A DNA stretch of 64,000 bases from assembly GCF_030915485.1 (NCBI RefSeq), contig NZ_CP133266.1, forward strand, positions 3,538,001 through 3,602,000. The letters are read 5' to 3'. The notes below the pieces were generated by a model. The model was not told the origin of the DNA. It saw only the letters and a program-made list of their open reading frames with translations, and ran no database searches. Position numbers and translations under genes: made by a program. Position 1 is the stretch's first letter. Each line of letters opens with the position of its first letter. The stretch is from Neobacillus sp. PS3-40. GTDB lineage: Bacteria > Bacillota > Bacilli > Bacillales > Cytobacillaceae. This document shows positions 1-7,884 of this stretch, in pieces.

Positions 1-336
1 CCAACTAATCGTTGAGTGATGAGGTACAGAGTCCTTGAATTTTAGACCTAAAAACCAGCGATAGGCAACGTTTGTTCTAATTTCTCTTTCTAGTTGGCGT
101 TAAGAACGAATGCCATAAATATAACCAATAAACATCATTTTAAAAAGAATAAGGGGATCAGTGGGGCGTCCATTATCATCGCTGTAATATTGGCGGATTT
201 TTTCTAGAAGAAACGAAAAATCAATATATTTATCAATCAAACGAAGTAGATGGTCATCAGGTACTAATTCATCAATAGATACAAATTCATATTCATTTTG
301 ACTAGACTCTTTTGGCTTAAACATTGATTTCACCAC
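1..336 (-). pseudogene. IS1182-like transposase, 5' part with internal stop, runs off left edge
   Basis: The minus strand from 336 encodes the N-terminal DUF772-type region of an IS1182-family transposase (residues LVPDDHLLRLIDKYIDFSF and DDNGRPTDPLILFKMM are typical). A TAA at 100-102 stops the frame after 78 codons, but the same frame continues beyond it to the window edge with recognisable transposase sequence (RQLEREIRTNVAYRWF). A single nonsense change, probably GAA to TAA, is therefore the simplest explanation. The copy resembles, but is not identical to, the intact transposase at 16335. Not functional as read; the rest of the gene lies outside the window. Confidence 0.8.
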
Positions 337-385
337 TTTTTTTATTATTTATTAGTTGAACGTAAGTTCTTTATTGAAAGACACT

Positions 386-516
386 CTGTTGATTGGAGTG
401 GAAGGCGCTCGACTCCTGCGGGAGTACGGGGCAGGGGAGATCCCGCAAGCGCTTCAGCGCTGAGGAAGCTCCCGGCACGCCCGCGGAAAGCGAGCGCCTG
501 GAGCGGAAATCAACAG
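386..516 (+). repeat. Family A palindromic repeat, copy A1
   Basis: GC-rich element of 131 bp with perfect 9-bp terminal inverted repeats CTGTTGATT/AATCAACAG. Its two halves are imperfect inverted copies (CTCCTGCGGGAG on one arm, CCGCGGAAAGCGAGCGCC on the other). The sequence flanking it on the left (337-385) matches 16085-16146, next to copy A3. Confidence 0.85.
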
Positions 517-596
517 ACCAGTTACAAAGCTATATACTATTATCGTTATAACAAATTAACGTGTTGAATTGTTAAAGAATCTGTGTAAAATAATAA

Positions 597-651
597 GCTG
601 TCGAAGGGTTTTTCGACAGCCTGGCAGATCTTATAAAGATCTGTCTTTTTT
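597..651 (+). terminator. Double hairpin with T-tract
   Basis: Hairpin 597-620 (GCTGTCGAA/TTCGACAGC) is followed by hairpin 625-643 (CAGATCT/AGATCTG) and a run of T. No plus-strand gene lies directly upstream in the window, so it is an orphan terminator. Repeat B1 begins in its T-tract. Confidence 0.7.
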
Positions 652-748
652 AGCTAAGCAGAATTTATTTCCATAAATTCTGATAGCGCATAAGTGCAAC
701 TACGCCTAATCATCGCCCTTAGGGGCTCGCCAATCAGCTTTCTTTATT
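650..748 (+). repeat. Family B structured repeat, copy B1
   Basis: Begins TTAGCTAAGCAG, forms a stem CAGAATTTAT/ATAAATTCTG, then the GCAACTACGCC...CGCCCTTAGGGGCTCGCC block. The final GC hairpin is weakened (CAATCAGC instead of CAATCGGCGAG). Confidence 0.8.
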
Positions 749-818
749 TTAATTTCCCGATCTACGTTTACTTCCATTTTTAGATGGCTATGGTGAATGT
801 AAAAGGGGTGAAATTCAA

Positions 819-1292
819 ATGCTTCGACATATCCGAAATACTCTTGTTGTAGTTTTATCCATCTTTGTTATTTCGGTATCATCAGGGTGTGATAAGTTTA
901 TCTCTCATGAACTCATTGTGAACAGGTATGCAGATGCGTTGTTAACAAAGAATAACGAACTGCAATTTCGTTTTCAAATCAATAGCAATTTACTTAAGGA
1001 TCACCAATCCTACAAGGTCAAGATCTCAATCCATGATGATAGACTTGCTTCGGCTATAGGAAAACGTGAAATTATTTATGGAGATGACCAAGTAATTAGA
1101 GGAGAATATCTAGAAACAAAAAGCAATTGCGAAACAACCATCTTTATGAACCCAATTCCATTAAAAAAGGATTTTCATATTTATGAACTTGAAAATATGA
1201 TTGAAAGGAATCATGCGGTCACCATTGAGGTTTTTAACGATCAAGAGGTTTTTGGGCGTGCTTATTTAGAAAATTTTTCTTCTGAGCTATAA
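819..1292 (+). CDS. Putative lipoprotein of unknown function
   Basis: A 157-residue protein that I do not recognise. The N terminus is a type II signal peptide: basic MLRHIR, a hydrophobic stretch to residue 22, then the lipobox SSGC with the lipidated cysteine near residue 24. The mature part is polar and without internal membrane segments, so it should be anchored on the outer face of the cytoplasmic membrane. The ATG at 819 follows AAAAGGGG at good spacing. It is monocistronic, with a hairpin terminator at 1358-1390 and family B repeat material upstream. Confidence 0.7.
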   Translation: MLRHIRNTLVVVLSIFVISVSSGCDKFISHELIVNRYADALLTKNNELQFRFQINSNLLKDHQSYKVKISIHDDRLASAIGKREIIYGDDQVIRGEYLETKSNCETTIFMNPIPLKKDFHIYELENMIERNHAVTIEVFNDQEVFGRAYLENFSSEL

Positions 1293-1357
1293 AAGTGACT
1301 AATAAATAATAAATAGGTAATACTACTATTGTGCATAATTTTGGAGATGAAGCACAT

Positions 1358-1390
1358 GGGCTGAGATATTTTTATCTCGGCTCTTTTTTT
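1358..1390 (+). terminator. Intrinsic terminator of the lipoprotein gene
   Basis: Stem GCTGAGATA/TATCTCGGC with a TTTT loop, followed by TCTTTTTTT. Confidence 0.8.
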
Positions 1391-1443
1391 GTAAAAAAAG
1401 TGATAAAATAAAGAAAAAACAACCATTGAGAGGAAAGATGTTT

Positions 1444-2322
1444 ATGTTAAATAAAGAGAACACTGTAATTGGATTTATTGGGATTGGTGTTATGGGTAAA
1501 AGTATGGCAGGGCATTTATTAGCAGCAGGTTTTCCTTTGGTTATTTACACAAGGACAGAGGAAAAAGCAGTTGACTTAATTGACAAAGGCGCAAAATGGA
1601 TGGATACCCCTAGGGGAGTTGCTGAAAAAGCAAATGTTATTTTTACAATCGTGGGCTATCCCCATGATGTGGAAGAGGTTTATTTTGGGGAAAATGGCTT
1701 AATTGCAAATGGGAAAAAAGGTAGTTATTTAATTGATATGACAACATCTGCACCACAGCTAGCCATAAAAATTTTCGATGAGGCAAAAAAGAACGGGATT
1801 CATAGCATTGATGCACCAGTTTCTGGTGGAGATATTGGAGCGAAGACAGCGAAACTCTCTATTATGGTTGGTGGGGAGAAGGAAGCGTTTGAAGAAGTTA
1901 AGCCACTTCTAGAGCTACTTGGTTCTAATATTGTTTATCAAGGCAAGGCTGGATCAGGGCAACATACAAAAATGTGCAATCAGATCGCGATTGCCACTAA
2001 TATGATTGGAGTAACAGAAGCCATTATTTATGCGGAAAAAGCGGGCCTTGACCCTGAAACTGTCTTGAAAAGTATTTCAACAGGAGCAGCCGGGAGTTGG
2101 TCATTAAGTAACCTTGCGCCTAGAATGCTAAATCAAGATTTCGAACCAGGATTTTACATAAAACATTTTATTAAGGATATGAAAATAGCACTCGAAGAAG
2201 CAGAACATATGGATATGGATGCACCGGGATTAACCTTAGCGAAATCTCTTTATGACCAATTAGCTAAAAATGGTGAAGAAAATAGCGGGACACAGGCTCT
2301 ATACAAATATTTTAAAAACTAA
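1444..2322 (+). CDS. ykwC: NAD(P)-dependent 3-hydroxyisobutyrate dehydrogenase-family oxidoreductase (YkwC-like)
   Basis: Beta-hydroxyacid dehydrogenase family, cytoplasmic. A Rossmann motif GFIGIGVMG starts near residue 10, the substrate-loop motif APVSGG lies near 124-129, and the conserved catalytic lysine is in TKMCNQ near 176. Length (292 aa) fits the family. In-frame TTG 1426 and ATG 1438 also exist, but the ribosome site GAGAGGA (1428-1434) overlaps or crowds both, so ATG 1444 is preferred. The physiological substrate is unknown; closest recognised relative is B. subtilis YkwC. A hairpin terminator follows at 2337-2369. Confidence 0.85.
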   Translation: MLNKENTVIGFIGIGVMGKSMAGHLLAAGFPLVIYTRTEEKAVDLIDKGAKWMDTPRGVAEKANVIFTIVGYPHDVEEVYFGENGLIANGKKGSYLIDMTTSAPQLAIKIFDEAKKNGIHSIDAPVSGGDIGAKTAKLSIMVGGEKEAFEEVKPLLELLGSNIVYQGKAGSGQHTKMCNQIAIATNMIGVTEAIIYAEKAGLDPETVLKSISTGAAGSWSLSNLAPRMLNQDFEPGFYIKHFIKDMKIALEEAEHMDMDAPGLTLAKSLYDQLAKNGEENSGTQALYKYFKN

Positions 2323-2336
2323 ATCTATATAGAAAT

Positions 2337-2369
2337 GGAAAGATCCATTTGGGGTCTTTCTTTTTTTTA
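2337..2369 (+). terminator. Intrinsic terminator of ykwC-like gene
   Basis: Stem GAAAGATCC/GGGTCTTTC followed by a T-run of eight. Confidence 0.8.
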
Positions 2370-2429
2370 TTCTTCCTCTTCTAAAAAGAAATGCCAATAA
2401 ATAAAGATTTAGGGAGAGGGGGCTAAAGT

Positions 2430-2795
2430 TTGGCATTATTTGAAGACATAGTCGATAAATTCTATGAGCTTGAGGATGGGCGTTATTTAGTAAGGATTGA
2501 CGGATTCTATCGTGAGAAAACCAAAAATGATTCAAGGCCGATACGATGGGATCTAAGCCTTATAAATGAGGTTAAAGGTACACTACCAACAAAGTTTAGC
2601 CATATTGAAACAGATGGAGGCTTTCGAATTTTAATGGATGAGTTAAAGCGGCTTGGGTATTCAAAACCGAAATCTCCTGAGGAATTGGAAGCTATTTTAA
2701 ATGATTTAAAAGGCTGCTTTATAGAAATTGGTTTATTCACAACTGATCGCAGTGAAGGTTATCGTGAGGTTCGGTTTATTAGAAAAATGGTCTAA
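2430..2795 (+). CDS. Hypothetical protein, 121 aa
   Basis: Unrecognised soluble protein of 121 residues with mixed charge and no signal peptide or membrane segment. It starts with TTG at 2430, preceded by a very strong ribosome site (GGGAGAGGGGG, 2412-2422) at normal spacing, which supports real expression. It lies in the same direction as the dehydrogenase upstream, from which a terminator separates it. The overlapping minus-strand frames here are shadows. Confidence 0.65.
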   Translation: MALFEDIVDKFYELEDGRYLVRIDGFYREKTKNDSRPIRWDLSLINEVKGTLPTKFSHIETDGGFRILMDELKRLGYSKPKSPEELEAILNDLKGCFIEIGLFTTDRSEGYREVRFIRKMV

Positions 2796-2865
2796 AGAAT
2801 ACTGTGAATAAATTTTTCCCAAAATCAAAAAACTATATATGTAAAATGAATGGGAGGAATTATTC

Positions 2866-3042
2866 ATGGCGAAAAAGACAAAAAAGAATGATCCACAACA
2901 AAAGAACAAAAAGGGCTTTGATTCTTCTAAATTAAATGAGGAATTTGCTCATGAAATTGGTTCTGCTGCAACAAATAAAATCCATAAAGACAAAGCAAAA
3001 AAAGAGAAGGCTCCAAAAAACAATGGAAAATTTAATGGATAA
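2866..3042 (+). CDS. Small lysine-rich protein, 58 aa
   Basis: A short gene with a GGGAGG ribosome site seven bases before ATG 2866. The product is 58 residues, strongly basic at both ends (KK and KN runs around a central segment FDSSKLNEEFAHEIGS), hydrophilic and probably disordered. Small basic proteins of this type are common in Bacillus spores and in the cytoplasm, but I cannot assign it to a named family. A bidirectional hairpin follows at 3053-3089. Confidence 0.6.
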   Translation: MAKKTKKNDPQQKNKKGFDSSKLNEEFAHEIGSAATNKIHKDKAKKEKAPKNNGKFNG

Positions 3043-3052
3043 ATAACAAATA

Positions 3053-3089
3053 AATTTATACCCTCACTAAAGTAAGTGAGGGTATAAAA
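3053..3089. terminator. Bidirectional terminator between the 58-aa gene and patA
   Basis: Stem TTATACCCTCACT/AGTGAGGGTATAA, with A-rich and T-rich flanks on either side. It serves converging genes. Confidence 0.75.
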
Positions 3090-3096
3090 ATGCATT

Positions 3097-4254
3097 TTAC
3101 TTACGGTATTTCATTAGAAATTGCTCAATGCGATTTAAGCCTTTCTCTAAGACGTCCGTTGAACAGGCGTAGGATAAGCGGAAATAGCCTTCACCATACT
3201 CGGAAAATGCACTACCTGGAACAACAGCTACTTTTGATTCTTGAACAAGTTGTAAGGCGAAATCAAAGCTATTTGAAGTGATAAAGCTTGGAATTTGAAC
3301 GAAGAAGTAAAATGCGCCATCCGGCTTTTCTACCTTAAGTCCCATACCTGTTAAACGTGTAAATACCATTTCCCTTCTTTTTTCATAAACATCTTTCATT
3401 GGCATTGCATCATTTATTCCGACAGTTAATGCTTCGAATGCTGCCTTTTGAGCAATCGAATTTGCACATGAGACGTTGTATTGATGCACCTTCAACATAT
3501 GCTTTGTTAGATTTTCTGGCGCAAATAGAAAGCCGATTCTCCAGCCTGTCATTGAGTGGCTCTTGGACAATCCATTAATAACGATTGTTTTTTCTCTCAA
3601 AAAAGAGGCGATTGATTGATGGGCATTGTCATAGACAAGTTCACTGTATATCTCATCAGCAAGAATAAAGATGTCCTTGTCTTTTACCAGTTGTGCTATG
3701 TCGATTAGTTCTGACTTTGTTAGGCTGACACCTGTAGGATTTGAAGGATAGGGTAACACAATGCAACGAGTTTTTTCGGTAATGTATTGCTTGATTATGT
3801 CAGCTGTAAAATGAAAATGGTTATTACGAATATCAGCGTAAACGGGTTTCGCACCACAAAGCCGAATGAGCGGTTCATAACCAGGATATACCGGACCTGG
3901 CAAAATTACTTCATTTCCTTCTGACAAAATCGTACGAAAGGCGATATCGATTGCTTCACTTGCACCCATTGTAATTATGACTTCATTTTCAGGGTTATAC
4001 TGTAACCCATATTTTTTTTCCACAAAGTCACATGCAGCCTCGCGCAATTCAAAATAGCCGGCATTGTGGGTGTAGGTTGTAAAATTATCCTCAATTGCCT
4101 GGATGCCAGCTATTTTTACATGATCGGGTGTAGGAAAATCTGGTTGCCCAATTGTTAATGAAACCATATCTTCTGTATGTGCTACCATATTAAAAAACCT
4201 TCTAATTCCTGAAAGTTCAATTTCTTTTACCCTCTGATTAATTAAATGTTCCAC
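3097..4254 (-). CDS. patA: N-acetyl-LL-diaminopimelate aminotransferase PatA
   Basis: Fold-type I PLP aminotransferase of 385 residues, very close to B. subtilis PatA along its length. The PLP-binding lysine is K231 in NGLSKSHSMTGWR; the substrate and PLP signatures YPSNPTG (169-175) and ADEIYSE (199-205) are present. It converts N-acetyl-2-amino-6-oxopimelate to N-acetyl-LL-diaminopimelate, the middle step between dapH and dapL, both encoded at 13.7-15.6 kb. Start is GTG 4254 behind GGAAGGA. The gene is monocistronic and convergent with the upstream small gene. Confidence 0.9.
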   Translation of the reverse strand: MEHLINQRVKEIELSGIRRFFNMVAHTEDMVSLTIGQPDFPTPDHVKIAGIQAIEDNFTTYTHNAGYFELREAACDFVEKKYGLQYNPENEVIITMGASEAIDIAFRTILSEGNEVILPGPVYPGYEPLIRLCGAKPVYADIRNNHFHFTADIIKQYITEKTRCIVLPYPSNPTGVSLTKSELIDIAQLVKDKDIFILADEIYSELVYDNAHQSIASFLREKTIVINGLSKSHSMTGWRIGFLFAPENLTKHMLKVHQYNVSCANSIAQKAAFEALTVGINDAMPMKDVYEKRREMVFTRLTGMGLKVEKPDGAFYFFVQIPSFITSNSFDFALQLVQESKVAVVPGSAFSEYGEGYFRLSYACSTDVLEKGLNRIEQFLMKYRK

Positions 4255-4356
4255 TTACTTCATCCTTCCATTTATCCGTATGTAGGCTAGAATATCTTTG
4301 ATTATAGAATGATTCATATTAATATGCCACCATTTTAAAAATGCTCTACAAAAAAT

Positions 4357-4391
4357 AAAAAACGCCCTGATCTATTATCAGGGCGTTTTAA
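4357..4391 (-). terminator. Terminator downstream of the 66-aa gene
   Basis: Stem ACGCCCTGAT/ATCAGGGCGT, followed on the minus strand by TTTTTTATTTTTT. A homopolymer of ten G lies beside it at 4393-4402. Confidence 0.75.
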
Positions 4392-4430
4392 AGGGGGGGG
4401 GGTGGAGATCTATACTATTTTCAGTGTGAT

Positions 4431-4631
4431 TTAATAACCATAATCCCAATCAATTTCATCTTCACGCCAAAGAACGGGGGAAACAGTTCCAAAATTAATC
4501 ATTTTGTTCTCGATGTTGCAGTTACAATGTTCACAACCACATTGCTCTTTAATTTCATCAAAAATCGATCGATCTACATCTTCAATAAATGTTATGGATT
4601 GTTCTTGATAAAGAATAGCTGTTCCTTTCAT
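4431..4631 (-). CDS. Small cysteine-rich acidic protein, 66 aa
   Basis: Unrecognised 66-residue protein with a compact cysteine cluster CGCEHCNC near residues 31-38 and an acidic, aromatic C terminus (REDEIDWDYGY). Four cysteines and one histidine so close together suggest metal binding or a redox role; this is inference. ATG 4631 has a GAGGTG ribosome site eight bases upstream. It is a single gene with its own terminator. Confidence 0.6.
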   Translation of the reverse strand: MKGTAILYQEQSITFIEDVDRSIFDEIKEQCGCEHCNCNIENKMINFGTVSPVLWREDEIDWDYGY

Positions 4632-4828
4632 TTGTAAGCACCTCTTCTATTAGTTATGGTTAAATTTTATTTGTTTTGCTCTCTATGGTTGTATTGTAAT
4701 CCTGATTTTTTTCTTCGTCTATATCCATGTGAAAACGTTCACAAAATTATCAAGAAGGTGATTTTTAATAGTCACTTGACAGTCAAAAATCATTTTAAGT
4801 AACAATAAAGTGTAACAAGAACACCAAA

Positions 4829-4856
4829 AAAAAAGCCGTAATACACGGCTTTTTTA
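4829..4856. terminator. Bidirectional terminator below ykyB
   Basis: Stem AAAAAAGCCGT/ACGGCTTTTTT with a short loop. On the minus strand it ends ykyB. Confidence 0.75.
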
Positions 4857-4946
4857 GAAATATCAGAATTAACCTATTGATTTTACCCACTAATTAGTAA
4901 CAGAAGTTTGGCATCTTGATATTCATTCTTCTGTTCTTTAGCTAAC

Positions 4947-5423
4947 CTAGTAACGCTCGCCTAATTTTTTAAAGACAGGCTTTTTATAGATTTGGTGTTC
5001 AGGTTTTTTGCTGGAGGAATGCTGATCAGTTTCAAGAATTCCTGTATAGGATTGTAAGATTGTTTTGGCTGTATTAAGAGAAAGAGATGCCTTTGGATTT
5101 CGAACCTGGTTGTCTAGTTTTCCTAAATGAGGGAGTTCAGTAAAATCCGTCCGAATAGGTGGAATATGAAATGTATACCTGCCGCAGGTTACAAGGACAT
5201 CTGATTGTTGTTGGCTATTCTTTGGATTACCAGAAAAATGAAGTCCAACTTTTTTTGCCTTATCCTCTTCTATTAACTTCTTTAATGCCTCTTGTTTTAA
5301 TTTATATAAAAATCGGGGATTGGTAGCCGTTTTTGCATGACGATTGACAACAAATATGGCCTGTGAGAGGTTTTCAATGCTTAGATTTAATGGTGTAGAG
5401 GAATGTTTCAAATCGTAATTCAA
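4947..5423 (-). CDS. ykyB: YkyB family protein
   Basis: Conserved Bacillus protein of 158 residues recognised as YkyB: N-terminal LSQAIFVVNRHAKTATNPR, then LHFSGNPKNSQQQSDVLVTCG, then an HIPPIRTDF motif. Soluble, no known domain function. Start is TTG 5423 with AAAGGAG upstream. In B. subtilis ykyB also sits next to the ykuC-ykuE genes, matching the ykuE gene upstream here. The terminator is 4829-4856. Confidence 0.8.
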   Translation of the reverse strand: MNYDLKHSSTPLNLSIENLSQAIFVVNRHAKTATNPRFLYKLKQEALKKLIEEDKAKKVGLHFSGNPKNSQQQSDVLVTCGRYTFHIPPIRTDFTELPHLGKLDNQVRNPKASLSLNTAKTILQSYTGILETDQHSSSKKPEHQIYKKPVFKKLGERY

Positions 5424-5608
5424 AATATGTTCTCCTTTCTATCTATTTAAATATTATTATTATACCTTTTTTTGTGCAAATAAATCTCTTTTTTTGTAAA
5501 ATAATCGGTAGTTCCTGTAAATTCATTATTTTTATTTTACAATTAATTGTAAGAAAAAATAGTGAATTGTAAAAACATTGTATTAAAAATTGAAAATTCT
5601 AGAAAAAA

Positions 5609-5638
5609 ATCCTTATCAGGAAAAAAATAAGGATTTCT
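5609..5638. terminator. Terminator below ykuE
   Basis: Stem AATCCTTAT/ATAAGGATT with T-rich sequence on both sides. On the minus strand it lies after ykuE with repeat B2 in between. Confidence 0.7.
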
Positions 5639-5652
5639 TTTTAAGCTATTTT

Positions 5653-5734
5653 TAAGCTAATAAGAATTTATATCGCATAAGTGCAACTACGTCTAATCAT
5701 CACCCTTGGGGCTTGCCAATCGACGAGTGTTCTA
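5653..5734 (+). repeat. Family B repeat, copy B2 (internally deleted), overlapping the ykuE stop
   Basis: Starts TTAAGCTAATAAGAATTTATATC, lacks the second arm of the first stem, then continues GTGCAACTACGTCTAATCATCACCCTTGGGGCTTGCC. Its right part runs into the ykuE coding region and supplies the last codons. Confidence 0.75.
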
Positions 5735-6602
5735 AATCAGATTGTAATGTAAATATAGTTAATTCTGGTTTTGCCATAAAGCGAAATGGAAGCCGAGTAG
5801 TTCCAAGACCTCTGTTTACATATAACTTTAATGGATTAGTTTCACCAATAGAATACAGCCCTTCAGGATACTTTTTTGCAAAGGGTGGAATGACCAGTGC
5901 GCCAACAAAGGGAATCTTCACCTGTCCACCATGACTATGACCACTGAGCTGCCAGTTAATTTTGAAATGGCTTGCGGCGTCAGCTAAATCTGGTGCATGT
6001 GATAACAAGATTGTAAAAACATTTGCAGGTACTCGGTCCATTGCCAATCCAATATCAGGCCTTCCTAACATAGCATCGTCAATTCCGATTAAGTAAATCC
6101 TACTCTGGTCCTTTAAACGGATGGGAATGGATTGATTTAAGAGTAACGTAAAGTTAGCAGATTCCATAATTTTTTTGTATAAATCAGTACCATATCCACC
6201 GTGATCGTGGTTCCCGTAGATGCAAAATTTTCCAATTGATGCATTGAGTTGCTGTAAAATAGGTGCAATTTGATCAATTTCTCGATATTTATTTGGTTCA
6301 TCCATTAAGTCCCCTGTAAATAAAATAATATCAGGGTTGATGGCATTAATTTTAGCGACTATTTTTTTAAGCTGATTTAGATCATATTGAAATCCAAGAT
6401 GCGTGTCACTAAATTGGACCAATTTGATTCCATTAAAACTGTTTGGTATTAGTGAATGTTTTATCTGCACTGATTGAATATCCAGAAGAGTAGGCTCTAT
6501 TTGATGTGCGTAAACATATCCACCAGAACCGGCTGCAAATGCGGTAAGCAATGCACCAAATGTACCTTTTAAAAACCTTCTCCTTGTCATTTTTTTTCTC
6601 AT
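5700..6602 (-). CDS. ykuE: Tat-exported metallophosphoesterase YkuE
   Basis: Calcineurin-like phosphoesterase of about 300 residues. The N terminus has a twin-arginine signal, TRRRFLKG at residues 6-13, followed by a hydrophobic A/G-rich stretch, so it is exported by Tat. Metal-ligand motifs are seen in order: FSDTHLGF, FTGDLMDEP, YGNHDHGGY, LLSHAPD and SGHSHGGQ. B. subtilis YkuE is a Tat substrate of the cell wall. ATG 6602 is chosen over the in-frame TTG 6614. The last residues (SSIGKPQG) are encoded inside repeat B2, so the C terminus is repeat-derived. Confidence 0.88.
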   Translation of the reverse strand: MRKKMTRRRFLKGTFGALLTAFAAGSGGYVYAHQIEPTLLDIQSVQIKHSLIPNSFNGIKLVQFSDTHLGFQYDLNQLKKIVAKINAINPDIILFTGDLMDEPNKYREIDQIAPILQQLNASIGKFCIYGNHDHGGYGTDLYKKIMESANFTLLLNQSIPIRLKDQSRIYLIGIDDAMLGRPDIGLAMDRVPANVFTILLSHAPDLADAASHFKINWQLSGHSHGGQVKIPFVGALVIPPFAKKYPEGLYSIGETNPLKLYVNRGLGTTRLPFRFMAKPELTIFTLQSDLEHSSIGKPQG

Positions 6603-6686
6603 ATGATCTACCAACCTATCTCATATTTACCTATTAAATCCTAACAAATAATCTTCAGTAAAAGAAGTGGTCTGTTCATTTTTTTT

Positions 6687-6788
6687 TAGCTAAGCAGAAT
6701 TTATATCCATAAATTCTGCTTGCGCATAAGGGCAACTACGCCTCTGTCATCGCCCTTAGGGGCTCGCCAATCGGCAAGTTTTCTTTAA
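6687..6788 (+). repeat. Family B repeat, copy B3
   Basis: Full-length copy starting in a run of nine T. The first stem extends to AGCAGAATTTAT/ATAAATTCTGCT. It ends GCTCGCCAATCGGCAAG TTTTC. Confidence 0.85.
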
Positions 6789-6828
6789 AAATTTTTGGAA
6801 AGATATCCAGTGTTGCCCTGATCGGAAA

Positions 6829-6860
6829 AAAAGAAAGGCTATCATTCAAGCCTTTCTTCA
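6829..6860 (-). terminator. Terminator of the C39-like lipoprotein gene
   Basis: Stem AAGAAAGGCT/AGCCTTTCTT, followed by a T-run on the minus strand. Confidence 0.75.
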
Positions 6861-6941
6861 ACGATCATAAAGTATATTTAAAATTGACTTGCTCAAGCAG
6901 CAGTCGCAGAAGTTAAGATAATCAGGGACGCTTGTTTTCTT

Positions 6942-7742
6942 TTAATGGTAACTTACAGCTCTACAGTTCAATGCTTTCCATGAAGCGATGAATTGCTCTC
7001 TACTAACCCGAACTTGTTTTCTACCAGATAATGGATCATTCAAATAAACATATTGGGAATCATAACCAACAAGTACGACAGCATGTAAATCGAGTGGGGT
7101 TTTAATCAATTGCTGTCCATGGTTCCATGACTCCCACCGATCTGGAAGACGAAAATCACCAGTCGTCCATACGACAATTGGATATCCTTCAGATACATGT
7201 TCTAATACCTTATCGAAGGGCTGGCCTGTCAAATTCACTGCTCTGTTAGGTAAATATTTATTAATAAGGTGAATCATTGGTTGATCAAAAACAGCATAGC
7301 CTGCACGGTTTCCTGTCATATCTCCTACAAAACCATGATTAGGATTTCCCCATCTTAATATGTCTCCCCTTGGTGACCGAATGAGTGGGTCTGAATCCTT
7401 CTTGATGGATTTATACAATTCCATTTTATTCGTTGTGACTCCTGCATAGTTCAAAACCATGGCTAAACTTGTTACTTCGCATCCATATTTTAATTCAGGG
7501 TTTTGTTTGATTAAACCAACATTTAGCATGGCTGCTGATTTTTTTGTGCTTGAAGACTTTTTAATATCTCCCTTTTTAGTTACGGGCTGGTTCAAAATGC
7601 TTAATTGATTAGTAACATGTTCGGTTTGGATGTGTATGGGCACATTAACCGATGAAGCATTCCTATTTGTTTGATCAGTCAACTCAAGGTTACTACAGCC
7701 AAACATCGGTAGAAGTGAGACTAGAAAGTAAAGTTTATTCAC
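6942..7742 (-). CDS. C39-like cysteine peptidase lipoprotein (YvpB type)
   Basis: Secreted lipoprotein with a C-terminal C39-like peptidase domain. With GTG 7742 as start (ribosome site GGGAGG, seven bases) the N terminus is a short lipoprotein signal with lipobox MFGC; the longer ATG 7766 frame would add a charged leader and has no ribosome site. In the domain, YGCEVTSLAMVLNYAG carries the catalytic cysteine, DLHAVVLVGYD the histidine, and YLNDPLSG the acidic residue. Substrate unknown; similar Bacillus proteins act in the envelope. Confidence 0.75.
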   Translation of the reverse strand: MNKLYFLVSLLPMFGCSNLELTDQTNRNASSVNVPIHIQTEHVTNQLSILNQPVTKKGDIKKSSSTKKSAAMLNVGLIKQNPELKYGCEVTSLAMVLNYAGVTTNKMELYKSIKKDSDPLIRSPRGDILRWGNPNHGFVGDMTGNRAGYAVFDQPMIHLINKYLPNRAVNLTGQPFDKVLEHVSEGYPIVVWTTGDFRLPDRWESWNHGQQLIKTPLDLHAVVLVGYDSQYVYLNDPLSGRKQVRVSREQFIASWKALNCRAVSYH

Positions 7743-7884
7743 GAACTTTTCCTCCCTTCGTATCACTAATATCCTTTGCTAAGATCCAATCAACTATGAT
7801 GGCATCCTTTTACCATTTGGAAAATGGCTGCTTCTATAGACATCTATGGTATACTATAAAAAATTATTATCAGGAGGTACATTA

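Noticed and set aside
3090-3281. Plus-strand frame of 63 codons inside patA
   Set aside because: Antisense to conserved patA coding sequence; begins in the terminator.
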